A stretch of DNA of 53,712 nucleotides from Wenyingzhuangia aestuarii (GCF_011927765.1 NZ_JAATJG010000017.1:1-53712), one strand, 5' to 3'. Counted from the stretch's first letter, positions 1 to 8,803 are shown. The notes: a model not told the origin generated them from the letters alone. Numbers and translations: made by a program.

Positions 1-69
1 CGAGTACCTTTTGAAAAGCGAGTAAGGAAAGCACGACCCTTCCAAAGCTTTGGTAGGGGAATGCCCTAA
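1..69 (+). CDS. Possible C-terminal end of a truncated gene
   Basis: Frame 1 is open from the window edge to a TAA at 67-69 and encodes 22 residues rich in Arg and Lys, ending FQSFGRGMP. I do not recognise a family. The stretch is about 48% G+C, clearly above the neighbouring DNA, so a structured RNA end or a repeat is an alternative. It contains the small palindrome CCAAAGCTTTGG. Nothing in it decides between these readings. Confidence 0.25.
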   Translation, partial: RVPFEKRVRKARPFQSFGRGMP

Positions 70-169
70 AATAACTCTTATAATGTGTATGTTTTGAAAT
101 TATGAATTAGTACTATAACTAATGGTTAGGAATTAATTATTGCGTAAATTTATTTCTAATATATGTTAC

Positions 170-751
170 ATGGGATTACACTTTAATTTTAAGGAAATAG
201 TTACTGCAACTATGGTTTTATTTGCGGTAATTGATATTATAGGGAGTATTCCCATTATTATTGATTTGCGTAAAAAAGTAGGACATATTCAGTCAGGAAA
301 AGCAACGATTGTTTCTGCTATTATTATGGTTTTATTTTTATTTGTTGGAGATAAAATACTTGGGTTAATAGGAATTGATGTGAATTCCTTTGCTGTTGCT
401 GGGGCTTTTATTATTTTTTTCTTAGCGATTGAAATGATTTTGGGTGTTTCTATTTTTAAAGATGAAATATCAGAATCTACTTCTATTGTTCCTTTAGCTT
501 TTCCATTAATAGCTGGTGCTGGTACTATGACAACTTTAATTTCTCTAAGAGCTGAGTATCATGTTGAGAATATTGTGATTGCTATTATGGTTAATAGTAT
601 TTTTGTCCTTTTTGTATTGAAGGCTTCTAAAAGAATTGAAGCTACATTAGGTACGGTTGGACTTAGTGTATTAAGAAAAGTTTTTGGAATTATTTTGTTA
701 GCGATAGCTGTGAAATTGTTTGCAACGAATATTAATCAGTTATTAAATTAG
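170..751 (+). CDS. MarC family integral membrane protein
   Basis: Small multi-pass inner-membrane protein of the MarC/UPF0056 family. The family's function is not settled; an early link to multiple antibiotic resistance was not upheld. The family signature is seen at the N-terminus (FAVIDIIGSIPIIIDLRKK), followed by about six hydrophobic segments and the motif PLAFPLIAGAGTMTTLI, which is highly typical. The open frame extends upstream to a TTG at 140, but the ATG at 170 gives the usual N-terminus (MGLHFNFKEI), about 193 residues, so I prefer it. It converges on the DUF1080 lipoprotein gene and no operon partner is seen. Confidence 0.88.
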   Translation: MGLHFNFKEIVTATMVLFAVIDIIGSIPIIIDLRKKVGHIQSGKATIVSAIIMVLFLFVGDKILGLIGIDVNSFAVAGAFIIFFLAIEMILGVSIFKDEISESTSIVPLAFPLIAGAGTMTTLISLRAEYHVENIVIAIMVNSIFVLFVLKASKRIEATLGTVGLSVLRKVFGIILLAIAVKLFATNINQLLN

Positions 752-773
752 GATACTATTATGTACATAAAAA

Positions 774-802
774 AAGCTCATTTAAATTCATAAAATGAGC
801 TT
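774..802 (-). terminator. Terminator between marC-like gene and DUF1080 gene
   Basis: A 10-bp perfect stem (AAGCTCATTT / AAATGAGCTT) with a 9-nt loop. An A-run at 769-775 becomes a T-tract when read on the minus strand, so it best serves the reverse-strand DUF1080 gene; the plus-strand side lacks a T-tract. Confidence 0.7.
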
Positions 803-827
803 GTCTATAATTATTTAGATTTAACAA

Positions 828-1745
828 TTAGTATTCACAATCTGTGTTATTTTCTTTTATGTAGTATGATTTGTAATTTTTAGCTTTAGGATCTTTACAG
901 CCACAAAGGTTTAATAGTTTGATGTTTTTAAAGTCTACAGGTTGACTTTCTGCCTGCAGTGCAATATAACCTTGGGTTATAATTTCTTTTGTTTTTTGCT
1001 CCCATTTGTTTTGATTCATTCCCCATTTTTCCCATCTTTCTCCTCGTTTTTTCTTTTTAGTAAAGGTTTCTCCTATTTGAGGTTTTTTAAATTTTAATAC
1101 GGTATCATTTTCAATTATAAAAGTCATAGATTCTCCTCCCTTTACAATAGCTTCGGCATGAACCCATTGGTTTCCATTATAAGTTTTTGAATTTGAGTTT
1201 ATGCAATGTTTATAATCTACTTTATTATTATAAGTTAAAATAGTTCCAGGAGTACATACATTGGCTGTAGGTCTTTCTTGATTATTATTTAATCCACCTA
1301 AAAGTTGAAATTCTATAGATACTGGAAAGTTTTGGTTGAATTCGTTACTTTCTGCAGATTGTGAATGTAACATAACTCCACTATTTCTATTGTTAGAGGT
1401 AGAACCACCTTTTGTTTGTGTACCTGTAAACCTATAATCAAACACTAATTTGTAATATGAGTAGGGAGTTTTGTAATATAGGTGTCCAAATTTATTATCA
1501 AAGTTTTCATAATCATCATAAACAACGCGTAACATATTGTTTTCTGCTCTAAATGTGTTTTTGTAATTATGATTTAATTTTTCTCCAGTAAATTTAATAT
1601 CCCAATCGTCGAGATTTTTTCCGTTAAATAGTTGAATCCAATCTTCTTTTTGACTAATAGATTCTTTGGTTTTTATGGATTTACAACTTGATATTACAAG
1701 AAGTATTAATAAAAAGGAACTACTAAGTTTTAAGTAATGTGTCAT
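828..1745 (-). CDS. DUF1080 (3-keto-disaccharide hydrolase-like) lipoprotein
   Basis: Predicted exported lipoprotein of 305 residues. A hydrophobic signal ends in a lipobox at Cys21 (VISSC), followed by lysines. The body matches the DUF1080 / 3-keto-disaccharide hydrolase family, a LamG-like jelly roll: it opens with WIQLFNGKNLDDWDIKF and contains RNSGVMLHSQ and VSIEFQLLGG, and ends with YIALQAESQPVDFKNIKLL. Family members are linked to cleavage of 3-keto-glycosides, but substrate cannot be told here. The last 24 residues carry a separate Cys-rich motif, GCKDPKAKNYKSYYI...CEY, a variant of the GCxDPxAxNY...DGSC tails common on Bacteroidetes surface proteins. It lies alone, with its own terminator. 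Confidence 0.85.
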   Translation of the reverse strand: MTHYLKLSSSFLLILLVISSCKSIKTKESISQKEDWIQLFNGKNLDDWDIKFTGEKLNHNYKNTFRAENNMLRVVYDDYENFDNKFGHLYYKTPYSYYKLVFDYRFTGTQTKGGSTSNNRNSGVMLHSQSAESNEFNQNFPVSIEFQLLGGLNNNQERPTANVCTPGTILTYNNKVDYKHCINSNSKTYNGNQWVHAEAIVKGGESMTFIIENDTVLKFKKPQIGETFTKKKKRGERWEKWGMNQNKWEQKTKEIITQGYIALQAESQPVDFKNIKLLNLCGCKDPKAKNYKSYYIKENNTDCEY

Positions 1746-1779
1746 TTTATAAGTTTATAAAGCTAAATATATAGAAAAT

Positions 1780-1820
1780 AAAAACTCCTTTAAGTACAAA
1801 CTGTACTTAAAGGAGTTTTT
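1780..1820 (-). terminator. Strong terminator downstream of rimK-like gene
   Basis: An 18-bp perfect stem (1780-1797 with 1803-1820) and a 5-nt loop, flanked by A/T runs, in the gap between two same-strand reverse genes. It ends the RimB-RimK fusion transcript before the DUF1080 gene. Confidence 0.85.
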
Positions 1821-1838
1821 ATAGGATAGAAAAGAAAT

Positions 1839-3212
1839 TTAAATAGTTACATATTTTAATTTTTTTTCTATTGCTTGAATAATGTTTCCTGCAATGTCTT
1901 TACCAGTTGCATTTTCAATTCCTTCTAACCCTGGAGATGAGTTTACTTCTAGTAAAAGAGGTCCTTTGTTAGAGCGAATTAAATCGACTCCTGCAACAGG
2001 TAGATTTAAAATTTTAGCTGATTTTAAGGCTAGTTTCTTTTCTTCTGAAGAAATTCTAACAATAGAAGCGGATCCTCCTTGGTGAATATTAGCTCTAAAC
2101 TCCCCTTTAGCTGCAGTTCTTTCTATAGAAGCAACTACACGACCATCTACTACAAAACATCTTAAATCTTTACCATTAGCCTCTCTAATAAATTCCTGAA
2201 CCAAGATATTTGCGTTTAAACTTTTAAAGGCATTAATTACAGATTCAGCTGCTTTGTTAGTTTCGGCCAAAACAACTCCTTTTCCTTGCGTACTTTCTAA
2301 TAATTTAATGATTAATGGAGCTCCACCTACCATGTGAATTAAATCTTTAGTATCTAATGGAGATTTTGCAAACCCAGTAGTAGGAATGTGAATATCGTTT
2401 TTAGAGAACAGTTGAGATGAAAACAATTTATCTCTAGATGATGAAATAGATTCAGCTTCGTTTAAACAATATGTCCCTAAAGATTTAAACATTCTAAGTA
2501 AAGCACAACCATAAAAAGTCATACTTGTTTTAATACGTGGAATCACAGCATCAAAATCATTAATAACATTTCCTCCTCTATATCTAATTTCTGGAGTAGC
2601 AGTATCTAATTTCATGTAACATTGTTGCACGTTTAAAAAGACCATTTCATGACCTCTTGCACGACCAGCTTCCATTAATCTTTTGTTAGAATACAATTCT
2701 GGATTACTAGCTAGTACAGCTATTTTTAATCCCGATTTTTTCATCACAAAAGTTTCGTATTTTTTGTCAATTTCTTCATCAGGAATATTTCCCATTAAAA
2801 ATTCTTCAGAAGGATTTACAATCATTCTGTTTTCCATAGCTTGTCTACCTAATAACATTTTAAATTCCATGTTATCTCTATCGGCTAAGGTCAATTCTAT
2901 GTCCCAAGTTTCATTCCCCATGGTTACTGGAGAAGAAATTACGTATCGTTTTTCAGGAATACCAGATGAACTTTTAATAATTCTAGTCGCTATTATTTTA
3001 GATTCACATTCTATAGAAATACTTCTGTTTTCTGTTAGAGGTTGAATATAAAAACGTACCCAGTTTTCTTTGTTTTTTTTATATGTTGTGATATCAGTAG
3101 CTTGTATAGATGATGTTTTAGCACCAGAATCTACTCTAGCTTTGATAGCAGGAATATTTAGTTTGTCAAAATGACACCATTCTTTATTTCCTACAATAGT
3201 TAACTCACTCAT
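1839..3212 (-). CDS. RimB-like protease / RimK ATP-grasp ligase fusion
   Basis: A 457-residue two-domain protein. Residues 1 to about 145 resemble the RimB/putative zinc-protease family with a retropepsin-like fold, with the motif [10 protein letters not shown] around Asp28 and MLLGRQAM. Residues about 165-457 are an ATP-grasp alpha-L-glutamate ligase of the RimK family, showing [55 protein letters not shown] and the metal-binding end [15 protein letters not shown]. RimK adds glutamates to the C-terminus of ribosomal protein S6. In gammaproteobacteria RimB and RimK are separate proteins that work together, so the fusion suggests adding and trimming in one polypeptide. Target in this organism is not shown. 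Single-gene transcript with its own terminator. Confidence 0.88.
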   Translation of the reverse strand: MSELTIVGNKEWCHFDKLNIPAIKARVDSGAKTSSIQATDITTYKKNKENWVRFYIQPLTENRSISIECESKIIATRIIKSSSGIPEKRYVISSPVTMGNETWDIELTLADRDNMEFKMLLGRQAMENRMIVNPSEEFLMGNIPDEEIDKKYETFVMKKSGLKIAVLASNPELYSNKRLMEAGRARGHEMVFLNVQQCYMKLDTATPEIRYRGGNVINDFDAVIPRIKTSMTFYGCALLRMFKSLGTYCLNEAESISSSRDKLFSSQLFSKNDIHIPTTGFAKSPLDTKDLIHMVGGAPLIIKLLESTQGKGVVLAETNKAAESVINAFKSLNANILVQEFIREANGKDLRCFVVDGRVVASIERTAAKGEFRANIHQGGSASIVRISSEEKKLALKSAKILNLPVAGVDLIRSNKGPLLLEVNSSPGLEGIENATGKDIAGNIIQAIEKKLKYVTI

Positions 3213-3331
3213 GAATATTTATTTTTTTTCGAATGTAAAGGTAATCATATGTTGTTTGTGTTACCTCAATATTAAATTTAAAGATAGCTTATTTTCTTTA
3301 TTTTAATGCTTTTATAATCATATTGAATTGC

Positions 3332-3339
3332 TATATTTG
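3332..3339 (+). promoter_or_regulatory. Likely -7 box of the his operon promoter
   Basis: TATATTTG matches the Bacteroidetes -7 consensus TAnnTTTG and lies 17 nt before the leader-peptide ATG. No clear -33 TTG at the usual distance was found. Confidence 0.6.
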
Positions 3340-3356
3340 TCACAGAAATTAAGAAC

Positions 3357-3404
3357 ATGAATTCAATTAAATTACATCATCATCACATCCAGTACTGCGC
3401 TTAA
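3357..3404 (+). CDS. hisL: Histidine operon leader peptide
   Basis: A 15-codon open reading frame, MNSIKLHHHHIQYCA, with four consecutive His codons (3375-3386: CAT CAT CAT CAC) followed by a TAA that falls inside the antiterminator strand. It sits between the promoter and a terminator hairpin and upstream of hisG. Its role is regulatory: ribosome stalling at the His codons when charged His-tRNA is scarce should allow transcription into the operon. Too short for routine gene finders. Confidence 0.88.
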   Translation: MNSIKLHHHHIQYCA

Positions 3405-3479
3405 GCGAGTTGGAAGGACTATGTTGTAATTAGAACATATTTTTCAAACCCGTTTGAGCTATCTCGAACGGGTTTTTTT
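3400..3479 (+). promoter_or_regulatory. his attenuator: antiterminator and terminator
   Basis: Terminator: AAACCCGTTTGAG (3446-3458), loop CTAT, CTCGAACGGGTTT (3463-3475) and a T-run to 3479; one G-U pair. Antiterminator: CTTAAGCGAGTT (3400-3411) can pair with AACCCGTTTGAG (3447-3458) in 11 of 12 positions, two of them G-U, which would dissolve the terminator. The 5' strand overlaps the leader stop codon, so a ribosome that finishes the leader covers it and lets the terminator form, while one stalled at the His codons leaves it free. This is the standard attenuation geometry. Confidence 0.85.
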
Positions 3480-3512
3480 ATTTTAGAAATTGATTATAAA
3501 CTATATATACCA

Positions 3513-4370
3513 ATGAGCACGTTAAAAATTGCCATTCAAAAATCTGGAAGATTAAATGAAGATTCTTTACAACTTTTAAAAGAGTGTGGAATTTCAATAG
3601 ATCATCGTAATGCACAGTTAAAAGCTACAGCAAGAAATTTTCCATTAGAAGTTTTTTATTTAAGAAATGGTGATATACCTCAGTATTTAGAAGATGGTGT
3701 TGTTGATATTGCTATTTTGGGAGAAAATACATTAATTGAAAAAGGTGATAATTTACCAATAGTAGAGCGTTTAGGTTTTTCTAAATGTAAAGTTTCTTTA
3801 GCGGTGCCTAAGGATGTTGAATATACTGGACTTTCTTATTTTGAAGGGAAACGTATTGCTACTACTTATGTAAAAACTTTAGATAAATTTTTAAAGGAAA
3901 AAGGAATTTCAGCATCTTATCATCAAATTGCAGGATCTGTAGAGATTGCTCCAAATATTGGTTTGGCTGATGGTATTTGTGATATTGTAAGTTCTGGAGG
4001 TACATTATTTGCTAATGGATTAAAAGAGGCAGAGGTAATGTTTTGGTCAGAAGCAGTGTTGACAAAATCACCTGTTTTATCGACTGATAAACAAGCTTTG
4101 CTAGATAAACTACAATTTAGAATTCAATCTATTTTAAAAGGTAGAGCGTTTAGATATGTATTGTTAAATGCTCCAAATAATAAGGTTGATGAGATTATTA
4201 AAGTAATTCCAGGAATGAAATCTCCTACGGTTTTACCTTTAGCTCAAGAAGGGTGGAGTTCTATACATACGGTAATTCCTAAAGATAAATTTTGGGAAAT
4301 ATTAGATGAGTTAAAAGCTTTAGGAGCAGAAGGTATTTTAACAACGGAGATAGAAAAAATGGTATTATAA
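3513..4370 (+). CDS. hisG: ATP phosphoribosyltransferase, long form
   Basis: First enzyme of histidine synthesis: joins ATP and PRPP to give phosphoribosyl-ATP, in the cytoplasm. At 285 residues it is the long form, with a C-terminal ACT-like regulatory domain (from about residue 210, through GMKSPTVLPLAQEGWSSIHT) that normally binds histidine for feedback inhibition. The catalytic part begins LKIAIQKSGRLNEDS and has the PRPP-binding region around GICDIVSSGGTLFANGL. It is the first structural gene after the attenuator, so transcription is controlled by His-tRNA supply and activity by histidine. Confidence 0.97.
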   Translation: MSTLKIAIQKSGRLNEDSLQLLKECGISIDHRNAQLKATARNFPLEVFYLRNGDIPQYLEDGVVDIAILGENTLIEKGDNLPIVERLGFSKCKVSLAVPKDVEYTGLSYFEGKRIATTYVKTLDKFLKEKGISASYHQIAGSVEIAPNIGLADGICDIVSSGGTLFANGLKEAEVMFWSEAVLTKSPVLSTDKQALLDKLQFRIQSILKGRAFRYVLLNAPNNKVDEIIKVIPGMKSPTVLPLAQEGWSSIHTVIPKDKFWEILDELKALGAEGILTTEIEKMVL

Positions 4371-4373
4371 ATT

Positions 4374-4460
4374 AGTACAAAGTACAGAGTACAGAGTACA
4401 AAGTATTAAGTAAAATAGTCTAAGATAAATTGAAGACTTTGTACTTAATGCTTAATACTT
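4374..4460. repeat. Period-7 tandem/inverted array between hisG and hisD
   Basis: The gap is built of 7-bp units: TACAAAG, TACAGAG, TACAGAG, TACAAAG, TATTAAG in tandem. The downstream half is an inverted copy of such units: AAGTATTAAG (4401-4410) pairs with CTTAATACTT (4451-4460), and AGTACAAAGT pairs with ACTTTGTACT (4436-4445). The RNA could form a long imperfect hairpin between the cistrons. Confidence 0.8.
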
Positions 4461-4467
4461 ATAACAA

Positions 4468-5751
4468 ATGAAAACATACAATAATCCAGCAAAAAATACA
4501 TGGGCAAGAATAACCCAACGTCCGGCTAAAGAGGCTAATACGTTAGGTACTACTGTAAAAGCTGTTTTTGATGATATAAAAGAGAAGGGAGATGTTGCTT
4601 TAAAACAATATACTCAAAAATTTGATGGAGTTACTTTATCAGATTTAAAAGTTTCTCAGCAAGAAATAGACGATGCAATTCCTTTGGTTTCACAAGAATT
4701 AAAGGATGCTATTGTATTGGCTAAAAACAATGTAGAAAAATTTCATACTTCTCAAAAAATTGAGAAAAAAATAATTTCTACCGTAAACGGTGTAGATTGT
4801 TGGCAAGAAATGAAACCTATAGAAAAAGTAGGTTTGTACATTCCTGGAGGTTCAGCTCCTTTGTTTTCTACTATTTTAATGTTGGGAGTTCCGGCAAAAA
4901 TAGCAGGAGCAAGTAAAATAGTCTTGTGTACACCACCATCAAAAGATGGAACTATCCATCCAGCAATTTTGTTTGCTGCCCAACTAGTAGGTGTTACAGA
5001 AATCTACAAATTAGGAGGGATTCAAGCTATTGCAGCGATGACCTATGGTACGGAATCTGTCCCAAGTGTGTATAAAATATTTGGACCAGGAAATCAATTT
5101 GTAACCGCAGCAAAACAATATGCTTTAACACAAGGTTTGGCTATTGATATGCCTGCAGGACCTAGTGAAGTAATGGTTGTTGCAGATAAAGATGCCGATG
5201 CTAGTTTTGTGGTAGCAGATTTATTATCACAAGCAGAACACGGTGCGGATAGTCAGGTAATTTTAGTTACCGCTTCTCAACAATTAATTGATGAAGTTCA
5301 AATAGAATTAGACAAACAATTGGCTGAGTTGCCAAGACAAGAGGTAGCTACCTTGGCTATTGAAAACTCTAGTGCTATTTTAATAGATAGTATTGCAGAT
5401 CAAAATGAATTGATTAATGCCTATGCTCCAGAACATTTAATTTTAAATGTATTGAATGAAGATGTGTATTTAAGTGAAATTGTAAATGCTGGATCTGTAT
5501 TTATTGGACCTTTAACTCCAGAAAGTGCGGGTGATTATGCTTCGGGAACCAATCATACTTTACCTACGAACGGATACGCTCGTATGTACAGTGGTGTGAA
5601 TTTAGATGCATTTACGAAGAAAATTACCTATCAAAAAATAACAAAAGAAGGAATCTTAAACATAGGACCTGCTATTGAATTGATGGCTGCAGCCGAAGGT
5701 TTAGATGCTCACAAAAATGCAGTAACCTTAAGATTAAAGAGTTTGAAATAA
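4468..5751 (+). CDS. hisD: Histidinol dehydrogenase
   Basis: Zinc enzyme that oxidises L-histidinol to L-histidine with two NAD+ in the last two steps of the pathway. The 427 residues match the usual length. Signatures seen: VGLYIPGGSAPLFSTILML, the NAD-binding stretch KIFGPGNQFVTAAKQYA, DMPAGPSEVMVVAD, the conserved LLSQAEHGADSQ, and the zinc-region motif INAYAPEHLIL followed by GDYASGTNHTLPT. Second cistron of the operon, separated from its neighbours only by tandem-repeat spacers. Confidence 0.97.
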   Translation: MKTYNNPAKNTWARITQRPAKEANTLGTTVKAVFDDIKEKGDVALKQYTQKFDGVTLSDLKVSQQEIDDAIPLVSQELKDAIVLAKNNVEKFHTSQKIEKKIISTVNGVDCWQEMKPIEKVGLYIPGGSAPLFSTILMLGVPAKIAGASKIVLCTPPSKDGTIHPAILFAAQLVGVTEIYKLGGIQAIAAMTYGTESVPSVYKIFGPGNQFVTAAKQYALTQGLAIDMPAGPSEVMVVADKDADASFVVADLLSQAEHGADSQVILVTASQQLIDEVQIELDKQLAELPRQEVATLAIENSSAILIDSIADQNELINAYAPEHLILNVLNEDVYLSEIVNAGSVFIGPLTPESAGDYASGTNHTLPTNGYARMYSGVNLDAFTKKITYQKITKEGILNIGPAIELMAAAEGLDAHKNAVTLRLKSLK

Positions 5752-5836
5752 TTAGTACAAAGTACAAAGTACGGAGTACAGAGTATTTAGTAACAAAGAA
5801 ACTTAGGAATTTGTACTTAATACTTAATACTAATTG
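5752..5836. repeat. Period-7 tandem/inverted array between hisD and hisC
   Basis: Left half reads TACAAAG, TACAAAG, TACGGAG, TACAGAG, TATTTAG. The right half, read on the minus strand, is TATTAAG, TATTAAG, TACAAAT. Same unit family as the hisG-hisD gap but in different number and order; it runs almost to the hisC start codon. Confidence 0.8.
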
Positions 5837-5840
5837 AATT

Positions 5841-6884
5841 ATGAGTTTCGATTTAAAAAATATAATCAGAGAAAATGTAGCCAATATGAAAGCTTACTCT
5901 TCGGCAAGAGATGAGTTTACTGGAACTACAGATGATATGGTTTTCTTAGATGCGAATGAAAATCCGTTTGAAAATGGAGTTAATCGTTATCCGGATCCCA
6001 TGCAAAAGACTGTAAAGTCTGAATTGGCAAAAATTAAAGAAGTTGCTCAAGAAAATATTTTGTTAGGAAATGGTTCTGATGAAGTCATCGATTTAATTTT
6101 ACGTGCTTTTTGTGAACCTAAAGAAGATAATATCATCACTTTGCCACCTTCATACGGAATGTATGATGTGTCGGCAAATTTGAATAATATCAGCATTAAA
6201 GAAGTTCCTTTAAAAGAGAATTTTCAACCTAATGTTGCTAAAATATTAGAAACAGTTGATGCCAATACCAAAGTGATTTTCTTGTGCTCTCCAAACAATC
6301 CATCAGGAAACTTGTTTGATTATGCCAATGTAAAAGCTATTGTGGAAGGTTTTAACGGATTGGTGGTTGTAGATGAAGCTTATATAGATTTTGCATCGGA
6401 ACCAAGTTGGGTGACACGTTTAGAAAAACATCCGAATTTAATTGTAAGTCAAACCCTATCTAAAGCATTTGGTATGGCAGGAATTCGTTTGGGAGTTTGT
6501 TATGCATCTGCCGAAATTATTGCTGTATTAAACAAAATTAAACCTCCATACAACGTTAATGAGTTAACACAGCAAAAAGCTTTAGAACGTTTGTTGGCAT
6601 ATGAAGATGTACAAGAAGAAATTGAGGCTATTTTGGTAGAACGTGACAATTTAGAAATTGCGTTAAAAGAGGTTTCTTTTGTGGAGAAAATATATCCAAG
6701 TGATGCCAATTTCTTGTTGGTAAAAGTAGATGATGCTACAAAGCGTTACACTCAACTAATAGAAAAAGGAATTGTGGTACGTAATAGAACCACTCAAGTA
6801 TTGTGTGAAAATACCTTACGATTTACGGTAGGAACTATTAAAGAGAATATTGCCTTAATGAAGGCGTTAAAGGAGATTGAATAG
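5841..6884 (+). CDS. hisC: Histidinol-phosphate aminotransferase
   Basis: PLP-dependent class I/II aminotransferase that converts imidazole-acetol phosphate and glutamate to L-histidinol phosphate. 347 residues, normal length. Seen: LDANENPFENGVNRYPDP near the N-terminus, LGNGSDEVIDLI, CSPNNPSGN, VVVDEAYIDF, and the PLP-lysine motif SQTLSKAFGMAGIRLG with the Schiff-base Lys at about 208. Third cistron of the his operon. Confidence 0.96.
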   Translation: MSFDLKNIIRENVANMKAYSSARDEFTGTTDDMVFLDANENPFENGVNRYPDPMQKTVKSELAKIKEVAQENILLGNGSDEVIDLILRAFCEPKEDNIITLPPSYGMYDVSANLNNISIKEVPLKENFQPNVAKILETVDANTKVIFLCSPNNPSGNLFDYANVKAIVEGFNGLVVVDEAYIDFASEPSWVTRLEKHPNLIVSQTLSKAFGMAGIRLGVCYASAEIIAVLNKIKPPYNVNELTQQKALERLLAYEDVQEEIEAILVERDNLEIALKEVSFVEKIYPSDANFLLVKVDDATKRYTQLIEKGIVVRNRTTQVLCENTLRFTVGTIKENIALMKALKEIE

Positions 6885-6976
6885 TACTGAAAAAGTACAG
6901 AGTACAAAGTAGTTAGTACAGAGTTTTTTGTTGTTAAAATATACTTATTACTCAGTACTTTGTACTAAATACTAAA
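6885..6976. repeat. Period-7 tandem/inverted array between hisC and hisB
   Basis: Left units TACAGAG, TACAAAG, TAGTTAG, TACAGAG; right half on the minus strand TATTTAG, TACAAAG, TACTGAG, TAATAAG. Third spacer built from the same heptamer family. Confidence 0.8.
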
Positions 6977-6981
6977 AGAAT

Positions 6982-8121
6982 ATGAAAAAAGTTTTATTTA
7001 TAGACAGAGACGGTACCCTTTGTATTGAACCGCCTGTAGATTATCAATTAGATAGTTTAGAAAAGTTAGAGTTTTACCCAAAAGTTTTCCGTTACCTAGC
7101 AAGAATTGCTGAGGAATTGGATTACGAATTGGTGATGGTAACCAATCAAGATGGATTGGGAACAGATTCTTTTCCAGAAGATACATTTTGGCCTGCTCAA
7201 AACAAGGTGATTCAAGCTTTTAAGAACGAAGGAGTAGAATTTGCTGCTGTACATATAGATAAAACTTTTCCGCATGAAAATGCTGAAACTCGCAAGCCTA
7301 GAACAGGTTTGTTAACGCAGTATTTTGATAAAGAAAAATACGATTTAGAAAATTCTTTTGTGTTAGGTGATAGAATTACCGACATGGAATTGGCTAAAAA
7401 TTTAGGAGCTAAAGGAATCTTTTTATCAGAAAATCCTGAATTGGGTGCTGATGAAGTAGAGGCTGATGTAAAAGCAATTCAAGATTGCATCGCTTTAACT
7501 TCTACGGACTGGAAAACTATTTATGAATTTTTAAAATTAGAAGATAGAGTTTCAGAAATCACAAGAAATACCAACGAAACTAAAATTTACATCAAACTAA
7601 ATTTAGATGGTTCTGGTAAAAATGATATTTCTACAGGAGTAAAATTCTTTGACCATATGTTAGATCAAATTGGTCGTCATGGTTCTATGGATTTAACGGT
7701 AAAAGTAGATGGAGATTTAGAGGTTGATGAACATCACACTATAGAAGATACCATGATTGCTTTAGGAGAATTGTTCCATAAAGCCTTAGGAAATAAATTA
7801 GGAATAGAACGTTATGGATTCTGTTTGCCAATGGATGATTGTTTGGCACAAGCTGCTGTAGATTTTGGAGGAAGACCATGGATTGAGTGGGATGCTGAAT
7901 TTAATCGAGAAATGATTGGAGACATGCCTACCGAAATGTTTTTCCACTTGTTTAAATCGTTTACAGACGGAGCCAAATGTAATTTAAACGTAAGAGCAGA
8001 AGGAAAAAACGAACATCACAAAATTGAAGGGATTTTTAAAGCTTTTGCAAAAGCAATGAAAATGGCTGTAAAACGTGATGCGAATAAAATGTTTTTACCA
8101 AGTACGAAAGGAGTATTATAG
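6982..8121 (+). CDS. hisB: Bifunctional histidinol-phosphatase / IGP dehydratase
   Basis: Carries two non-consecutive steps. Residues 1 to about 165 are a HAD-type histidinol-phosphate phosphatase with the nucleophile motif [10 protein letters not shown] (Asp8, Asp10), [10 protein letters not shown] and [15 protein letters not shown]. Residues about 185-379 are imidazole-glycerol-phosphate dehydratase with [13 protein letters not shown], the metal-binding [23 protein letters not shown], and [13 protein letters not shown]. The fused form is known from enterobacteria and Bacteroidetes. Length 379 fits. Fourth cistron. Confidence 0.96.
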   Translation: MKKVLFIDRDGTLCIEPPVDYQLDSLEKLEFYPKVFRYLARIAEELDYELVMVTNQDGLGTDSFPEDTFWPAQNKVIQAFKNEGVEFAAVHIDKTFPHENAETRKPRTGLLTQYFDKEKYDLENSFVLGDRITDMELAKNLGAKGIFLSENPELGADEVEADVKAIQDCIALTSTDWKTIYEFLKLEDRVSEITRNTNETKIYIKLNLDGSGKNDISTGVKFFDHMLDQIGRHGSMDLTVKVDGDLEVDEHHTIEDTMIALGELFHKALGNKLGIERYGFCLPMDDCLAQAAVDFGGRPWIEWDAEFNREMIGDMPTEMFFHLFKSFTDGAKCNLNVRAEGKNEHHKIEGIFKAFAKAMKMAVKRDANKMFLPSTKGVL

Positions 8122-8126
8122 AAAAC

Positions 8127-8194
8127 AGTAGTTAAGAATTTAAGAAGTTAAGAAGCTACTTAACTCCTCATTTCCTTAACTCCTTAACTACTAA
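8127..8194. repeat. Period-8 tandem/inverted array between hisB and hisH
   Basis: The left half repeats AGTTAAGA, ATTTAAGA, AGTTAAGA. The right half on the minus strand repeats AGTTAAGG, AGTTAAGG, AAATGAGG, AGTTAAGT. Different unit and period from the gaps before it, but the same tandem-plus-inverted design. Confidence 0.75.
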
Positions 8195-8201
8195 AATAAA
8201 T

Positions 8202-8783
8202 ATGAAAATAGTAATTATAAACTACGGAGCAGGAAACATACAATCTATCCGATTTGCCATTGAGCGATTGGGATACGATGCTATTTTAAGCAACGATGTT
8301 GAAGAAATAAAAAGTGCAGATAAAGTCATCTTTCCAGGAGTGGGAGAAGCAAGTTCTGCCATGAAAATGTTAAAAGCTACCGGGTTAGATACTGTAATTC
8401 CAACCTTAACACAACCTGTTTTAGGAATTTGTTTGGGAATGCAATTGATGTGTAAATATTCTGAAGAAGGAGATACCACAGGATTAGGTGTTTTTGATGT
8501 AGACGTAAAACGTTTTGAGAACATTGTAAAAGTCCCTCAAATAGGATGGAACCAAATTAGCGGTTTGGGATCTAAGATTTTTAACAATGTTAAAGAAGGT
8601 GCTTACATGTATTTGGTACACAGTTATTATGCACCTTTAACTAAAGAAACTATTGCGACTACGGAATATGGGATTCAATACTCTACAGCATTGCAAAAAG
8701 CTAATTTTTACGGAGTGCAATTTCACCCAGAAAAAAGTAGTACAGACGGAGCTCAGATATTAGAGAATTTTTTGAATCTGTAG
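8202..8783 (+). CDS. hisH: Imidazole glycerol phosphate synthase, glutaminase subunit
   Basis: Class I glutamine amidotransferase that feeds ammonia to HisF in making imidazole-glycerol phosphate and AICAR. 193 residues, standard. The nucleophile elbow is PVLGICLGMQLM with Cys77; the His-Glu pair lies in YGVQFHPEKS near the C-terminus; the N-terminus IVIINYGAGNIQS is typical. It partners HisF, two genes downstream. Confidence 0.97.
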   Translation: MKIVIINYGAGNIQSIRFAIERLGYDAILSNDVEEIKSADKVIFPGVGEASSAMKMLKATGLDTVIPTLTQPVLGICLGMQLMCKYSEEGDTTGLGVFDVDVKRFENIVKVPQIGWNQISGLGSKIFNNVKEGAYMYLVHSYYAPLTKETIATTEYGIQYSTALQKANFYGVQFHPEKSSTDGAQILENFLNL

Positions 8784-8803
8784 TTGTTTGTTTTAGCAAC
8801 CAG

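Noticed and set aside
1882-3045. Plus-strand frames inside the RimB-RimK gene
   Set aside because: They are antisense shadows of a clearly coding gene with continuous domain matches.
3400-3479. Riboswitch upstream of hisG
   Set aside because: The leader peptide with consecutive His codons and the overlapping antiterminator explain the structure as attenuation.
5672-5884. Reverse-strand open frame across the hisD-hisC gap
   Set aside because: It overlaps the end of hisD, the repeat array and the start of hisC; no family resemblance.
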